Shown here: piece by piece, positions 1-8,660 of the stretch
Position numbering within the stretch: position 1 is the stretch's first letter
Layout of the letters: every line of letters starts with the position of its first letter
NCBI RefSeq assembly: GCF_038396845.1
Contig: NZ_CP151587.1
Location: 1,214,001-1,278,000 of the forward strand
Length of the DNA stretch: 64,000 nt
Source: Gymnodinialimonas sp. 57CJ19
GTDB lineage: Bacteria > Pseudomonadota > Alphaproteobacteria > Rhodobacterales > Rhodobacteraceae
Direction: 5' to 3'
Program-made: the position numbers and the translations under genes
The notes under the pieces: model-generated
What the model saw: the letters and a program-made list of their open reading frames with translations, nothing else
Databases searched by the model: none
What the model was told of the DNA's origin: nothing

Positions 1-163
1 TCATAATGTGTTATACACCACAAAGGCACCGCTTGCGTGCATGGTTTTTTCATCCGCTTGCGCGGCGCTGCCCAGGCCCATGGTGGAAGTCCTCCCAAAC
101 TTTACTTGCAGCATTTTGTCTGATCGCGCAAAGTGTTACAAGATTATTCGGGGAGGAAATATT
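1..163. other. Upstream region of paaZ, no gene recognised
   Basis: No convincing coding sequence is visible in the first 163 bases. Short open frames run through it, but none has a clear ribosome-binding site, and one of them is only the in-frame extension upstream of paaZ. The stretch probably carries the paaZ promoter. No -35/-10 pair or PaaX-type operator could be assigned with confidence. Confidence 0.4.
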
Positions 164-2173
164 GTGCAACATGTTGAAAGTTTCGCAAAGGGCGTGTGGA
201 TCGGTCCAGATGCGGGCTCGCGCGCAATCGCGGATGCCTCCACCGGAGAGGTGATTGCCAAAGCCGGCCGTGCCGATTTGGATGTGCAGGGCATGATCGC
301 CTATGGCCGCGAAGTGGGCGGGCCAGGCCTGCGGGCGATGGATTTCCACGACCGGGCGCGGATGCTGAAGGCGCTGGCGCTTCACCTGAACAAGAACAAG
401 CAACGGCTCTACGACCTGTCATTCACCACCGGTGCAACCCAAGCCGACCATGGCTTTGACGTGGACGGCGGCATCGGCACGCTGTTTGTCTTCGCCTCCA
501 AGGGGCGGCGCGAAATGCCGGAAGGGCATGTCCTGATTGACGGCGGATTCGAGCAGTTGGGCAAGACCGGCGCCTTTGGCGGGCAGCATATCTATACGCC
601 GAAACTGGGCGTCGCGTTGCATATCAACGCGTTCAACTTCCCCGTTTGGGGGATGCTGGAAAAGATCGCTCCGGCGCTGCTGGCAGGTGTGCCTTCTATC
701 GTCAAACCGGCCACGGCGACCTGCCATGTGACCGAACTATGCGTGCGAATCATGTTGGATGCAGGGGTTCTGCCGGATGGCGCGTTGCAACTGATCAGTG
801 GCGGAGTCGGTGATGCGTTGGACCACATGGACGCGCAGGATTCGGTGACTTTCACCGGGTCCGCGAAAACAGCGCGGATGTTGCGCGGGCATCAAGGCTT
901 GCTGGACCGCGCCGTGCACTTCACGGCGGAACAAGACAGTCTGAACGCTACGATCCTTGGCCCAGACGCAGAGCCGGGCAGCCCGGAATTTGATCTCTTC
1001 GTGAAAGAAATCACCCGAGAAATGACCACGAAAGCGGGACAGAAATGCACTGCCATTCGGCGGGTGCTGGCACCCGAACGGCTTCTCCAGCCCCTGATAG
1101 AGGGGCTGTCGGCGCGGCTTTCCCGCGTCGTCGTGGGCGATCCGCGCCATGAGGGCGTGCGAATGGGGCCTGTCGTCTCGGCCGATCAGCGCGAAGACGT
1201 GCTGGAAAAGGCCGCGATCATCGCCAGTGAAGCCGAATGCGTCTTCGAGGGCGAAGTTGCCGGCGACATCGAGAAGGGGGCCTTTGTTTCCCCCAAGCTG
1301 TTCCATTGCGCCGATCCCGATGCCGCGACAGCCGTGCATGAAACCGAAGCCTTTGGCCCGGTCTCGACCCTGATGGGGTATCGCGACCTGGATCATGCGG
1401 TGGGGCTGGTGAACCGGGGCGGCGGCAGCCTGGTGGCCTCTGTCATCACCCACGACCCCGATGTGGCCCGTGAAGTCGTGACGGGCATCGGCGCTTGGCA
1501 TGGCCGCGTCTATATCAATGACCGTGACAGCATGGGCGAGGCCACAGGCCACGGCGCGCCGATGCCGCATCTGACCCACGGTGGGCCGGGGCGTGCTGGC
1601 GGTGGTGAGGAACTGGGCGGCATCCGCGCGGTGAAGCACTACATGCAGCGGGTGGCGGTTCAGGGCTCTCCCTCGATGCTGACGTCGGTGACGGGGCGCT
1701 GGCTTCCCGGCGCCGACAAGAAGGCCGAGGCGCAGCACCCGTTCCAGGTCACATTCAACGAGTTGAGCCTCGGGCGCACCCTGCGCACAGAGCCGCGCAC
1801 AATTACACTGGATGACGTCTCGCATTTTGCGGAGTTCACCGGCGACACTTTCTATGCCCACATGGATGACGCCGCAGCCGAGCGGAACCCGTTCTTTCCG
1901 GGCCGCGTAGCCCATGGCTATCTGATCCTCAGCTTTGCGGCGGGCCTGTTTGTAGAGCCCGCCGAGGGCCCAGTTCTGGCGAATACCGGGCTGGATAATC
2001 TGCGGTTCCTGAAGCCTGTCGTGCCAGGAGACAGCATTATCGTTGATCTGACGGTAATGGATAGGAAATCTCGGACGGAAGAGTATGGTGAGGTACGCTG
2101 GCACGCAGAGGTCACCAATCAAGACGGCGATGCCGTGGCGGAATACGAGTTGTTAACGATGGTCGCGAAATGA
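164..2173 (+). CDS. paaZ: Bifunctional aldehyde dehydrogenase / enoyl-CoA hydratase PaaZ
   Basis: PaaZ opens the oxepin-CoA ring in aerobic phenylacetate degradation (hydratase domain) and oxidises the resulting aldehyde (dehydrogenase domain). The GTG start at 164 is chosen because GGGGAGG lies 7 bases upstream and because it places the catalytic Glu (in AEQDSLN) at residue 256 and the catalytic Cys (in AGQKCTA) at residue 295, as in E. coli PaaZ. The protein is then 669 aa, against 681 in E. coli, and begins MQHVESF. The N-terminal 520 residues are aldehyde dehydrogenase. The last 140 form a MaoC-type hydratase with the D-x4-H pair in GDTFYAH. paaX follows after 30 bases. The paaABCDE oxygenase genes are not in this window. 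Confidence 0.95.
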   Translation: MQHVESFAKGVWIGPDAGSRAIADASTGEVIAKAGRADLDVQGMIAYGREVGGPGLRAMDFHDRARMLKALALHLNKNKQRLYDLSFTTGATQADHGFDVDGGIGTLFVFASKGRREMPEGHVLIDGGFEQLGKTGAFGGQHIYTPKLGVALHINAFNFPVWGMLEKIAPALLAGVPSIVKPATATCHVTELCVRIMLDAGVLPDGALQLISGGVGDALDHMDAQDSVTFTGSAKTARMLRGHQGLLDRAVHFTAEQDSLNATILGPDAEPGSPEFDLFVKEITREMTTKAGQKCTAIRRVLAPERLLQPLIEGLSARLSRVVVGDPRHEGVRMGPVVSADQREDVLEKAAIIASEAECVFEGEVAGDIEKGAFVSPKLFHCADPDAATAVHETEAFGPVSTLMGYRDLDHAVGLVNRGGGSLVASVITHDPDVAREVVTGIGAWHGRVYINDRDSMGEATGHGAPMPHLTHGGPGRAGGGEELGGIRAVKHYMQRVAVQGSPSMLTSVTGRWLPGADKKAEAQHPFQVTFNELSLGRTLRTEPRTITLDDVSHFAEFTGDTFYAHMDDAAAERNPFFPGRVAHGYLILSFAAGLFVEPAEGPVLANTGLDNLRFLKPVVPGDSIIVDLTVMDRKSRTEEYGEVRWHAEVTNQDGDAVAEYELLTMVAK

Positions 2174-2203
2174 AGACGACAACCGAACGGAAGGACCGCG
2201 GTT

Positions 2204-2977
2204 TTGCGTGATCCGGTTCGGGATCTGGCCGCGGCACTTGCCTCGGACGCGCCGCTTAAGCTGTGGTCGGTTCTGGTGACCTGCCTCGGCGATGTGGGGC
2301 GGTCCAGCGGCGCGGAAGTGTCGGGCATTGTGTTGTCGGCCCTGGTGGAGCGGCTTGGACTGCAACCGCAAGCGATGAGGGTCGCCCTGCACCGCTTGAA
2401 GCGGGACGGTTGGGTTGAAAGCCGCCGCGATGGGCGTGTGGGATACCACAGCCTCTCTGCAACCGGGATGAAGCAGGTGGGCGAGGTCGAGAATCGGGTC
2501 TATGGGCCCGGCGCCGGGTGTGAAGAATGGCACCTGGTGGGCTTGCCGCCCGATGCGCCCGATGGCTTCGCATTGCTGCCCAAAGGCGCCTCGGCGATAT
2601 CAATTGCGCGTAGCTTCGGCTTTGTCGCGGGGGCGCTGGAAGACGTGCCAGAGGATTGGATCGTCGCCAAGCCGAGCGACCGAGGCTTGCCCGATTGGGT
2701 CCGCGCCGAGGTGGCAGAGGCCGGGTGTGAAGACGCGTTCGCTAAGCTGGCGGAGTTGGTCAGCATTATTGATGCGCTGCCCGAGTCTCCCCTTGATCGG
2801 TTGGCGCTTCGGGTGTTGGTGTTGCATGGCTGGCGCCGGCTCGCCCTTCGCTCTGACCCGGCGGCGGAGGCTGTATTGGGGGCCGAGCGGGCGGAAATAG
2901 CCTGTCGTAAACGTGTCCACGCACTACTGGACCAACTGGGTCCGGTGCAGGACGAATGGTTGCAGGTGTTGGAATGA
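2204..2977 (+). CDS. paaX: PaaX-family transcriptional repressor
   Basis: This 257-aa protein matches the PaaX family, which represses phenylacetate genes and is released by phenylacetyl-CoA. It has an N-terminal winged helix around residues 20-95 (QAMRVALHRLKRDGWVESR is the recognition region, followed by GYHSLSATG), then the PaaX middle domain and C-terminal domain (LHGWRRLALR near residue 210). The start is TTG at 2204, with GGAAGGA 8 bases upstream. It lies directly behind paaZ and is probably cotranscribed with it. The ligand assignment comes from the family and is not shown here. Confidence 0.9.
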   Translation: MRDPVRDLAAALASDAPLKLWSVLVTCLGDVGRSSGAEVSGIVLSALVERLGLQPQAMRVALHRLKRDGWVESRRDGRVGYHSLSATGMKQVGEVENRVYGPGAGCEEWHLVGLPPDAPDGFALLPKGASAISIARSFGFVAGALEDVPEDWIVAKPSDRGLPDWVRAEVAEAGCEDAFAKLAELVSIIDALPESPLDRLALRVLVLHGWRRLALRSDPAAEAVLGAERAEIACRKRVHALLDQLGPVQDEWLQVLE

Positions 2978-3032
2978 GGCTGCCACTGACAGTCTTGGCC
3001 CTCACAGGCAGCGCAAGGATTCTATCGGAGGG

Positions 3033-3051
3033 CCTGCCCCCTGCAGGTTTT
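3033..3051 (+). terminator. Short hairpin terminator candidate after paaX
   Basis: CCTGC (3033-3037) and GCAGG (3043-3047) form a 5-bp stem with a 5-base loop, followed by TTTT. It lies 55 bases after the paaX stop. The stem is short, so the call is tentative. Confidence 0.4.
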
Positions 3052-3294
3052 GCGACAAGGGTGGCTCGCAGGGGGGGGCGCCAAAACAGGGCAATGGCCC
3101 CTGTGGGGTCAAGTGAACTTTTATTGCAGAAAGGCCGGTAGAATTGTGCTTTTCGCACAAAAATAGTGACATGGCATAACGATTATGCTTCATATTCATA
3201 AATCTTGTAGTTGAGTTAGGGAAACTCAACTGCGCATGTTCCGGAACAAGGCGGCGTGACCGCCCCGGGAAAAACCACTGGGAGGAAGACCAAC
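3052..3294 (+). promoter_or_regulatory. Promoter/operator region of the TRAP operon
   Basis: The 317-base gap between paaX and dctP holds no gene. It becomes AT-rich from about 3115 and contains three inverted repeats: TTGTGC/GCACAA with a 5-base spacer (3144-3160), GCATAA/TTATGC with a 3-base centre (3174-3188), and a perfect 9-bp pair AGTTGAGTT/AACTCAACT around 5 bases (3209-3231). The second looks like a compact repressor site. The third could be an operator or a leader hairpin. No -35/-10 pair was fixed, and the regulator is unknown. Confidence 0.45.
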
Positions 3295-4329
3295 ATGATG
3301 AACAAGACACTTATGACGGCGCTTGGCACCGTTGCCGTGGGCGCGATGGCCGCGTCTGGCGCATTTGCTCAGGAAGTGACCCTGCGGATGCACCAGTTCT
3401 TGCCCGCACAGGCTAACGTGCCGACGCTGGTTCTGGACGTTTGGGCGGACCAGATCGAAGAAGCCTCTGACGGCCGTATCTCGATCGAGCGCTACCCCTC
3501 CATGCAGTTGGGTGGTTCCCCGCCAGAACTTCTGGACCAAGCGATCGACGGTGTTGCTGACATCGTTTGGACCGTGGTCGGCTATACGCCGGGCCGTTTC
3601 CCTTCGACCGAAGTTTTCGAACTGCCGTTCATGGTTGCCGATGCCCGTGCCGCGTCCTGCGCCTACTGGACGATGTATGAGGAAAGCATGCAGGAGGAAT
3701 TCTCCTCTGTGCACCTTCTGGGCACTTGGGTACACGGCCCCGGTCTGTTCCACACGGCAGACCCGGTCGAGACCCCCGCTGACCTTGAAGGCATGCAGAT
3801 CCGTGGCGGCTCGCGTCTGGTGAACCAATTGCTTGAAGCCACGGGTGCTACGCCGGTCGGGATGCCTGTGCCTGCTGTGACCGAGGGACTTTCGCGCGGT
3901 GTTATCGACGGCACAACGATCCCTTGGGAAGTTACGGCGTCCTTGCGGGTGGCGGAACTGGTCGAGAACCACACCGAGTTTGAAGGCAACGCGCTTTACA
4001 ACCTCACCTTCGTTTTGGCGATGAACAACGAAGCCTACGAAGCGATGCCTGCAGATCTTCAGGCGATCATGGACGAGCATTCTGGTCTTGAGTTCTCGAT
4101 CTTTGCCGGTGGCACGCAGGCCGATGCCGATGGTCCAGCGCGCGATATCGCCGTTGAATTGGGCAACAACATCATCACCATTGATGAAGCGACCGCTCAG
4201 GCCGAATGGATGCCTGTTGTAGAGCCAATCTACGCGACATGGATCGCTGACCTTGCCGAGAACGGCATGGACGGTCAGGCGCTGATCGATCGCGCAAACG
4301 AGCTGATGACGGGCGAATGCGCTCAGTAA
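3295..4329 (+). CDS. dctP: TRAP transporter substrate-binding protein (DctP family)
   Basis: This 344-aa periplasmic receptor delivers a carboxylate substrate to the DctQM membrane unit. It has a signal peptide of about 25 residues ending SGAFAQ, then a DctP fold: LRMHQFLPAQ at the mature N-terminus, the mid-region GMQIRGGSRLVNQ, and PWEVTASLR near the ligand-binding Arg segment. The ATG at 3295 has GGGAGG 8 bases upstream and is the start that exposes the signal peptide. A GTG 39 bases further upstream would add a non-secretory leader. A terminator follows before dctQ. The substrate is unknown; the downstream genes suggest an aromatic or phenylpropanoid acid. Confidence 0.93.
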   Translation: MMNKTLMTALGTVAVGAMAASGAFAQEVTLRMHQFLPAQANVPTLVLDVWADQIEEASDGRISIERYPSMQLGGSPPELLDQAIDGVADIVWTVVGYTPGRFPSTEVFELPFMVADARAASCAYWTMYEESMQEEFSSVHLLGTWVHGPGLFHTADPVETPADLEGMQIRGGSRLVNQLLEATGATPVGMPVPAVTEGLSRGVIDGTTIPWEVTASLRVAELVENHTEFEGNALYNLTFVLAMNNEAYEAMPADLQAIMDEHSGLEFSIFAGGTQADADGPARDIAVELGNNIITIDEATAQAEWMPVVEPIYATWIADLAENGMDGQALIDRANELMTGECAQ

Positions 4330-4344
4330 GCCCCTAGGCAAAAC

Positions 4345-4378
4345 GGGCCGCGGCAGGCGATCTGCCGCGGCCCTTTTT
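4345..4378 (+). terminator. Intra-operon terminator/attenuator between dctP and dctQ
   Basis: A perfect 12-bp GC-rich stem (4345-4356 with 4362-4373) has a 5-base loop and is followed by TTTTT. Its position between receptor and membrane genes fits partial termination giving more receptor than permease, a usual arrangement in binding-protein operons. Confidence 0.85.
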
Positions 4379-4402
4379 CTACCCAAAACTCCTGGAAGTT
4401 TC

Positions 4403-4987
4403 ATGCACCGCGCTCTTATGTCCTTGTCCCGCCTGATGGCCATCCTTGGCGGGATGATGCTTTCGGCCGTCATTTTGCTGACAGTATTTTCCGTCGTTAT
4501 GCGTGTCCTTGACCGTCTGTTTCACTGGATGAAAGACGCGGATGTCCTTGCCGGTTTGGGGCAATGGATGATTGACGCGGGCGTTGGCCCGATCCTTGGC
4601 ACGTTTGAGCTGATCGAGGCCGGCATCGGCTTCGTGATTTTCGCGTTCCTGCCAATTTGCCAGATTACAGGCGGACACGCGACCGTGGATATCTTCACCT
4701 CGCAGATGTCCGAGCGCACCAACCGCATCCTTCGCGGGGTGACCGAGGTGATCTTCGCCGCCGTTCTTGTGCTGATCGCCGCACAACTCTTCGGAGGCAT
4801 GATGGGGAAACTGAATTCGGGCCAAACCACCCTGGAGCTGAATTTCCCGGTTTGGTGTTCCTACGCCATTGGCCTTTTGGGGGCCGTCCTGGCGGCTGTG
4901 GTCTCGGTCTATTTGGCGATTGTCCGGGTGATTGAAATGATGACGGGCCGCGTGATGCTCCCCGCTGATCTGGGAGCAGAGCATTGA
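4403..4987 (+). CDS. dctQ: TRAP transporter small membrane subunit (DctQ family)
   Basis: This 194-aa integral membrane protein has the four hydrophobic segments of DctQ (about residues 10-35, 70-92, 110-132 and 150-175). It includes the GHATVDIFTS stretch found after the second helix in this family. The ATG at 4403 is preceded by GGAAG. The reading frame ends in TGA that overlaps the TTG start of dctM, so the two are translationally coupled. It pairs with DctM in the inner membrane to accept substrate from DctP. Confidence 0.92.
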   Translation: MHRALMSLSRLMAILGGMMLSAVILLTVFSVVMRVLDRLFHWMKDADVLAGLGQWMIDAGVGPILGTFELIEAGIGFVIFAFLPICQITGGHATVDIFTSQMSERTNRILRGVTEVIFAAVLVLIAAQLFGGMMGKLNSGQTTLELNFPVWCSYAIGLLGAVLAAVVSVYLAIVRVIEMMTGRVMLPADLGAEH

Positions 4988-6585
4988 CTGACCAACTTAT
5001 CGGGTTCCTCTCGTTCCCTCTGCTTCTCACGATGATTTTCCTTCGGGTGCCGATCGGCCTGTCGATGTTCGTCACCGGCCTGATCGGGCTTGTCATGGTG
5101 ACGGACGGCACGCAGGTGCCTTTCGGTCGCCTGAAGTCTGAAACCTTCACGACGTTTTCCAGCTATTCCCTGTCGATCATCCCGATGTTCCTGCTGATGG
5201 GCCATTTCGCCACCCTTGGCGGCATGTCCCAGGCGCTGTTCAAGGCCGCGGAAGGCTGGCTGGGCCACCGCAAGGGCGGCGTGGCGATGGCGGCTGTGGG
5301 CGCTTGCGCGGGCTTCGGCGCGATTTGCGGATCGTCCTTGGCGACGGCGGCCACCATGGGCCGGGTGGCCCTGCCCGAGATGCGACGCTACGGCTATGAC
5401 GGCGGCTTCTCCACGGCTGTTCTGGCAGCGGGCGGCACCCTTGGTATCCTGATCCCGCCCTCTATCGTGCTGGTGATTTATGCCATTTTGGTCGAGCAGA
5501 ACATCGCCAAGCTGTTCCTTGCGGCCTTCATTCCCGGCATCATTGCGGCGCTTGGCTATGTCCTTGCGATCTCGATCTATGTGCGGCTGTTCCCTGAGCG
5601 GGGCGGTGTGATGCCACGGGTTCCCTACGCGGAACGCTTTGCGTCCCTGGTCAAGATCTGGCCGGTTCTCATGGTGTTCGGCGCCGTGGTCGGCGGTATC
5701 TACGCGGGTTGGTTTACCCCGACCGAAGGCGCCGCTGTTGGCGCGCTTGGCACTGGGTTGATCGCTTGGTTCAACGGCGGACTGACACGCGTGACCTTGA
5801 TCGAAAGCTTTACTGTCACAGCGCGCGCCACGGCGATGATCTTCTTCATCATCCTTGGCGCGGCCTTCTACAACGGCTTTCTCGCCCTGACACAGGTGCC
5901 CCAAGGCATCGCGGCATGGGTCGGCGACTCGGGCTTTTCGCCCTACATGATCCTGATTCTCATCCTGGTGTTCTATCTGGTGCTTGGGTGCTTCATGGAC
6001 AGCCTGTCGATGATCTTGCTGACCATTCCGATCTTCTGGCCAGTGATGCAGGGTTTGGACTTTGGCTTTGTGTCCATGGTCGACCTGCATGGCGCCCGCG
6101 CGATGGAGGCGATGGCGGCGGTGCCGGATATAACCTCGGGCATGGTCTCCAGTCTGCAAGAAGCCTTTGCCAGTGGCGGCACATTGGATGCTGCCCAGAC
6201 AGCGGCGATGGGCGCAATCCAGGGGCATTACGAAATGGCCGATGGGATGCTCAACAGCATCTTCACGACGCTCGCCAACGGGGAGGAACTGGTTCGCGAC
6301 CAGACCCGTGCGTTGGAGTTGCGTCGGGTCAATGCCGGTGCGCTGGCCCGGATCAACTCGGAACTGGTGGCAATCTGGTTCGGCATCCTGGTGCTGATCG
6401 TGGTGGAGGTGGGCCTTATCACGCCGCCCGTGGGGATGAACCTGTTCATTATCAATGCGATGGAGAAGACCACCAAGATGACGGACACCTACAAGGCCGT
6501 GATGTTCTTTGTGGCGTCTGATCTGCTGCGGGTGGTTCTGTTGGTTCTATTCCCAATGATTACCTTGATCTTTATCACCTGGTAG
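4984..6585 (+). CDS. dctM: TRAP transporter large permease (DctM family) with a long internal insertion
   Basis: DctM is the Na+-coupled channel subunit of the TRAP transporter. Family motifs visible are LRVPIGLSMF near residue 20, GAICGSSLATAATMG near 112-126, GILIPPSIVLVIY near 154, and ITPPVGMNLFIIN near 479. The length is 533 aa, whereas most DctM proteins are about 430. The extra length is one hydrophilic stretch at residues 361-461, between IPIFWPVMQ and VAIWFGILV, which are adjacent in ordinary DctM. The start is TTG 4984, overlapping the dctQ stop, with GGAG 7 bases upstream. Confidence 0.93.
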   Translation: MTDQLIGFLSFPLLLTMIFLRVPIGLSMFVTGLIGLVMVTDGTQVPFGRLKSETFTTFSSYSLSIIPMFLLMGHFATLGGMSQALFKAAEGWLGHRKGGVAMAAVGACAGFGAICGSSLATAATMGRVALPEMRRYGYDGGFSTAVLAAGGTLGILIPPSIVLVIYAILVEQNIAKLFLAAFIPGIIAALGYVLAISIYVRLFPERGGVMPRVPYAERFASLVKIWPVLMVFGAVVGGIYAGWFTPTEGAAVGALGTGLIAWFNGGLTRVTLIESFTVTARATAMIFFIILGAAFYNGFLALTQVPQGIAAWVGDSGFSPYMILILILVFYLVLGCFMDSLSMILLTIPIFWPVMQGLDFGFVSMVDLHGARAMEAMAAVPDITSGMVSSLQEAFASGGTLDAAQTAAMGAIQGHYEMADGMLNSIFTTLANGEELVRDQTRALELRRVNAGALARINSELVAIWFGILVLIVVEVGLITPPVGMNLFIINAMEKTTKMTDTYKAVMFFVASDLLRVVLLVLFPMITLIFITW

Positions 6586-6602
6586 ATGATTATACTTTAT
6601 AA

Positions 6603-6628
6603 CGGTTTCCAACGGGAGTAGGAAACCG
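6603..6628 (+). promoter_or_regulatory. Inverted repeat between dctM and the SDR gene
   Basis: CGGTTTCC (6603-6610) and GGAAACCG (6621-6628) are perfect 8-bp arms around 10 bases. No T-run follows, so an operator for the downstream beta-oxidation operon is more likely than a terminator. The MarR-family protein encoded in that operon is the natural candidate, as an inference only. Confidence 0.4.
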
Positions 6629-6673
6629 GTGCTATTCAAGCCGAAGGCGGTCACGCCACAGGGGAGGTATGTG

Positions 6674-7438
6674 ATGAAACTAGACGGACAATCAGCGATT
6701 GTGACAGGCGGGGCTTCGGGCCTTGGCGAGGCGACAGCCCGCTATCTGGCGGCGCAGGGATGCGACGTGACAGTGCTCGATTTCAACGGCGACCGTGCGC
6801 GGGAAGTGGCCGCAGACATTGGCGGTTACTCTCAGCAGTGTGACGTCACCGACCCCGAACAGGCGGCGACTGCCGTGACCAGCGCGATGGCGCGGTTCGG
6901 GCAAGCCCCGCGCATCTGCGTGAACTGTGCGGGCATCGGCTTTGCGGCCAGGATCGTGGGTCGCGAGGGCAAGACCTCGCTTGATCTTTTTCGCAAGGTG
7001 ATCGAGGTGAACCTGATTGGCACCTATAACGTGATGACCTACGCGGTTCAGGCGATGATGGACCTGCCACCGTTGGAAGATGGCGAACGGGGTGTCGTGG
7101 TCAACACCGCCTCGGCCGCGTTCCAGGATGGGCAAGTGGGGCAATCGGCCTATGCCGCCAGCAAGGGGGCGATTGCCAGCATGTGCCTGCCCTTGGCCCG
7201 TGAACTTGCCCGGCCCGGCATCCGCGTGAACGCCATTGCGCCGGGGCTGTTCAACACGCCGATGATGGAAAGCCTGCCGGAAGAAACCACCGCAGCTATT
7301 GTGGCCAATGTACCGTTCCCGGCGCGGTTGGGGCATCCTGCTGAATTCGGCCAGTTGGTCGCCAGCATCGTCGAGAACCCCTATCTGAACGGCGAGGTCA
7401 TCCGCCTCGACGGCGCAACAAGGTTGCCCCCGAAATGA
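6674..7438 (+). CDS. SDR-family 3-hydroxyacyl-CoA dehydrogenase-like protein
   Basis: This 254-aa short-chain dehydrogenase resembles the type II 3-hydroxyacyl-CoA dehydrogenase (HSD17B10) branch. It has the NAD-binding TGGASGLGEATA (residues 8-19), NCAGIG, and the catalytic YAASK with its upstream Ser. The C-terminal FNTPMMESLPEE is typical of that branch. ATG 6674 follows GGGGAGG by 6 bases. Longer in-frame starts lack such a site. The stop overlaps the next gene by 4 bases (ATGA). In this operon it would oxidise the 3-hydroxyacyl-CoA made by the hydratase. The exact substrate is inferred. Confidence 0.88.
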   Translation: MKLDGQSAIVTGGASGLGEATARYLAAQGCDVTVLDFNGDRAREVAADIGGYSQQCDVTDPEQAATAVTSAMARFGQAPRICVNCAGIGFAARIVGREGKTSLDLFRKVIEVNLIGTYNVMTYAVQAMMDLPPLEDGERGVVVNTASAAFQDGQVGQSAYAASKGAIASMCLPLARELARPGIRVNAIAPGLFNTPMMESLPEETTAAIVANVPFPARLGHPAEFGQLVASIVENPYLNGEVIRLDGATRLPPK

Positions 7439-8187
7439 GCCTCGATATCGCGATAGAGGGCCGCGTCGCCACGCTGACCCTGAACCGCCCCGACAAGCGC
7501 AACGCCATGAATGATGCGCTTCTGGCCGAACTCTCCGCCTTCTGTGATGCGCCGCCGGAAGGCGTGCGTGTCGCGATCCTGACGGGGGCGGGGGACCACT
7601 TCTGTGCCGGTCTTGATCTGGCCGAGCAGCATGACCGTGACCCGGCGGAGGGCATGGCCCATTCCCGTGGCTGGCACCGCGCGATGGAGCGGGTGCAGTT
7701 TGGCGGTTTGCCTATCGTCACCGCCATGCGCGGCGCGGTGATCGGCGGCGGGCTGGAAGTTGCCAGCGCCTGTCACGTGCGCGTGGCGGGGCCCGATGTG
7801 CGGTTTCAGTTGCCTGAAGGCAAACGCGGTTTCTTCGTGGGGGGCGGCGCGACCGTGCGTGTGGGCAAAATCATCGGGCCGGACCGATTAACCGAGATGA
7901 TGTTGACGGGCCGCACCTATGGCGCGCAGGATGCCTTGGCCTTGGGGCTGTGTCACTACGTCGTGGATGACCCGTTGGAAAAGGCACGAGAGCTGGCCGC
8001 GGAGATCGCCAAGAACGCGCGGATGTCAAACTATTTCGCCATTCATGGGGTCTCGAAGATCAACTCCATGTCGCCGGAAGAGGGCTTCTTCACCGAGGCT
8101 CTTTGCACCTCGATGGCGCAGACTTCGCCCGATGCAAAGGAAGGCTTTCGGGCGTTCCTGGACAAGCGTGAACCGGATTTCGAATGA
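7435..8187 (+). CDS. Enoyl-CoA hydratase/isomerase (crotonase) family protein
   Basis: A 250-aa crotonase. The oxyanion-hole segment is GAGDHFCAGLDL, the first catalytic Glu lies in IGGGLEVASA, and the second acidic position is kept in LPEGKRGFF. It is coupled by 4-base overlaps to both neighbours. Two roles are possible: hydration of a cinnamoyl-CoA-type thioester in beta-oxidation, or the hydratase-lyase (Ech) step that splits feruloyl-CoA to an aldehyde. The dehydrogenase and thiolase genes in the same operon favour beta-oxidation, because the lyase route needs neither. Confidence 0.88.
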   Translation: MSLDIAIEGRVATLTLNRPDKRNAMNDALLAELSAFCDAPPEGVRVAILTGAGDHFCAGLDLAEQHDRDPAEGMAHSRGWHRAMERVQFGGLPIVTAMRGAVIGGGLEVASACHVRVAGPDVRFQLPEGKRGFFVGGGATVRVGKIIGPDRLTEMMLTGRTYGAQDALALGLCHYVVDDPLEKARELAAEIAKNARMSNYFAIHGVSKINSMSPEEGFFTEALCTSMAQTSPDAKEGFRAFLDKREPDFE

Positions 8188-8660
8188 TGTCCTTCGACAC
8201 GGATCTGCGCGGGTTGGTGGGCTACAATGTGAAGCGAGCGAACTCGTCCCTCTTGGTCGGAGTGGGCAAGGTTCTGAAGCCTTTCGGGCTACGCCGCACA
8301 ACCTATTCTGCCCTATCGGTCATCGCGCAAAACGCGGGGATCAAGCAATCGGATCTGGCGCAGGTGCTGGCGATTGAACGGCCCAATCTGGTGCAGATTC
8401 TGGACGAGTTGCAGAAACCAGGCCTGATTGAGCGAACCCGAGATGCCAACGACCGCCGCGCGTACCGCCTGACGGCAACCACCGCCGGCATCGAGAAAAT
8501 CGCAGCCGCGGCCAAGAAGTTGCGGGCATTTGATGAGCATTTGACCAAAGGCATGGCAGCAGAAGAACGCGCCGCTTTGATCGCCGCGTTACGCCGCGTG
8601 GAGGAAAACGGCGCCGAGGCTTGGGAGGGCCGGGAAATTGGACAAGTATCAACGACATGA
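8184..8660 (+). CDS. MarR-family transcriptional regulator
   Basis: A 158-aa MarR-type winged-helix protein. The DNA-binding region is QSDLAQVLAIERPNLVQI, followed by LIERTRDANDRRAYRLTAT, the usual wing. ATGATG at 8184 overlaps the preceding stop by 4 bases. The gene lies inside a CoA-ester catabolic operon beside a feruloyl-CoA-synthase-like ligase. This matches FerR/CouR-type regulators, which sense hydroxycinnamoyl-CoA and repress their own operon. That ligand is inferred from context. Confidence 0.9.
   Translation: MMSFDTDLRGLVGYNVKRANSSLLVGVGKVLKPFGLRRTTYSALSVIAQNAGIKQSDLAQVLAIERPNLVQILDELQKPGLIERTRDANDRRAYRLTATTAGIEKIAAAAKKLRAFDEHLTKGMAAEERAALIAALRRVEENGAEAWEGREIGQVSTT

Noticed and set aside
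8-163. In-frame extension that would make PaaZ 721 aa
   Set aside because: GTG 164 has a strong SD and aligns residue numbers with E. coli PaaZ; the extension looks non-coding.
737-2122. 461-codon minus-strand open frame opposite paaZ
   Set aside because: Antisense shadow of a high-GC gene; His/Arg-rich and without motifs.
4909-6228. 439-codon minus-strand open frame opposite dctM
   Set aside because: Antisense shadow with low-complexity His/Gln/Arg composition.
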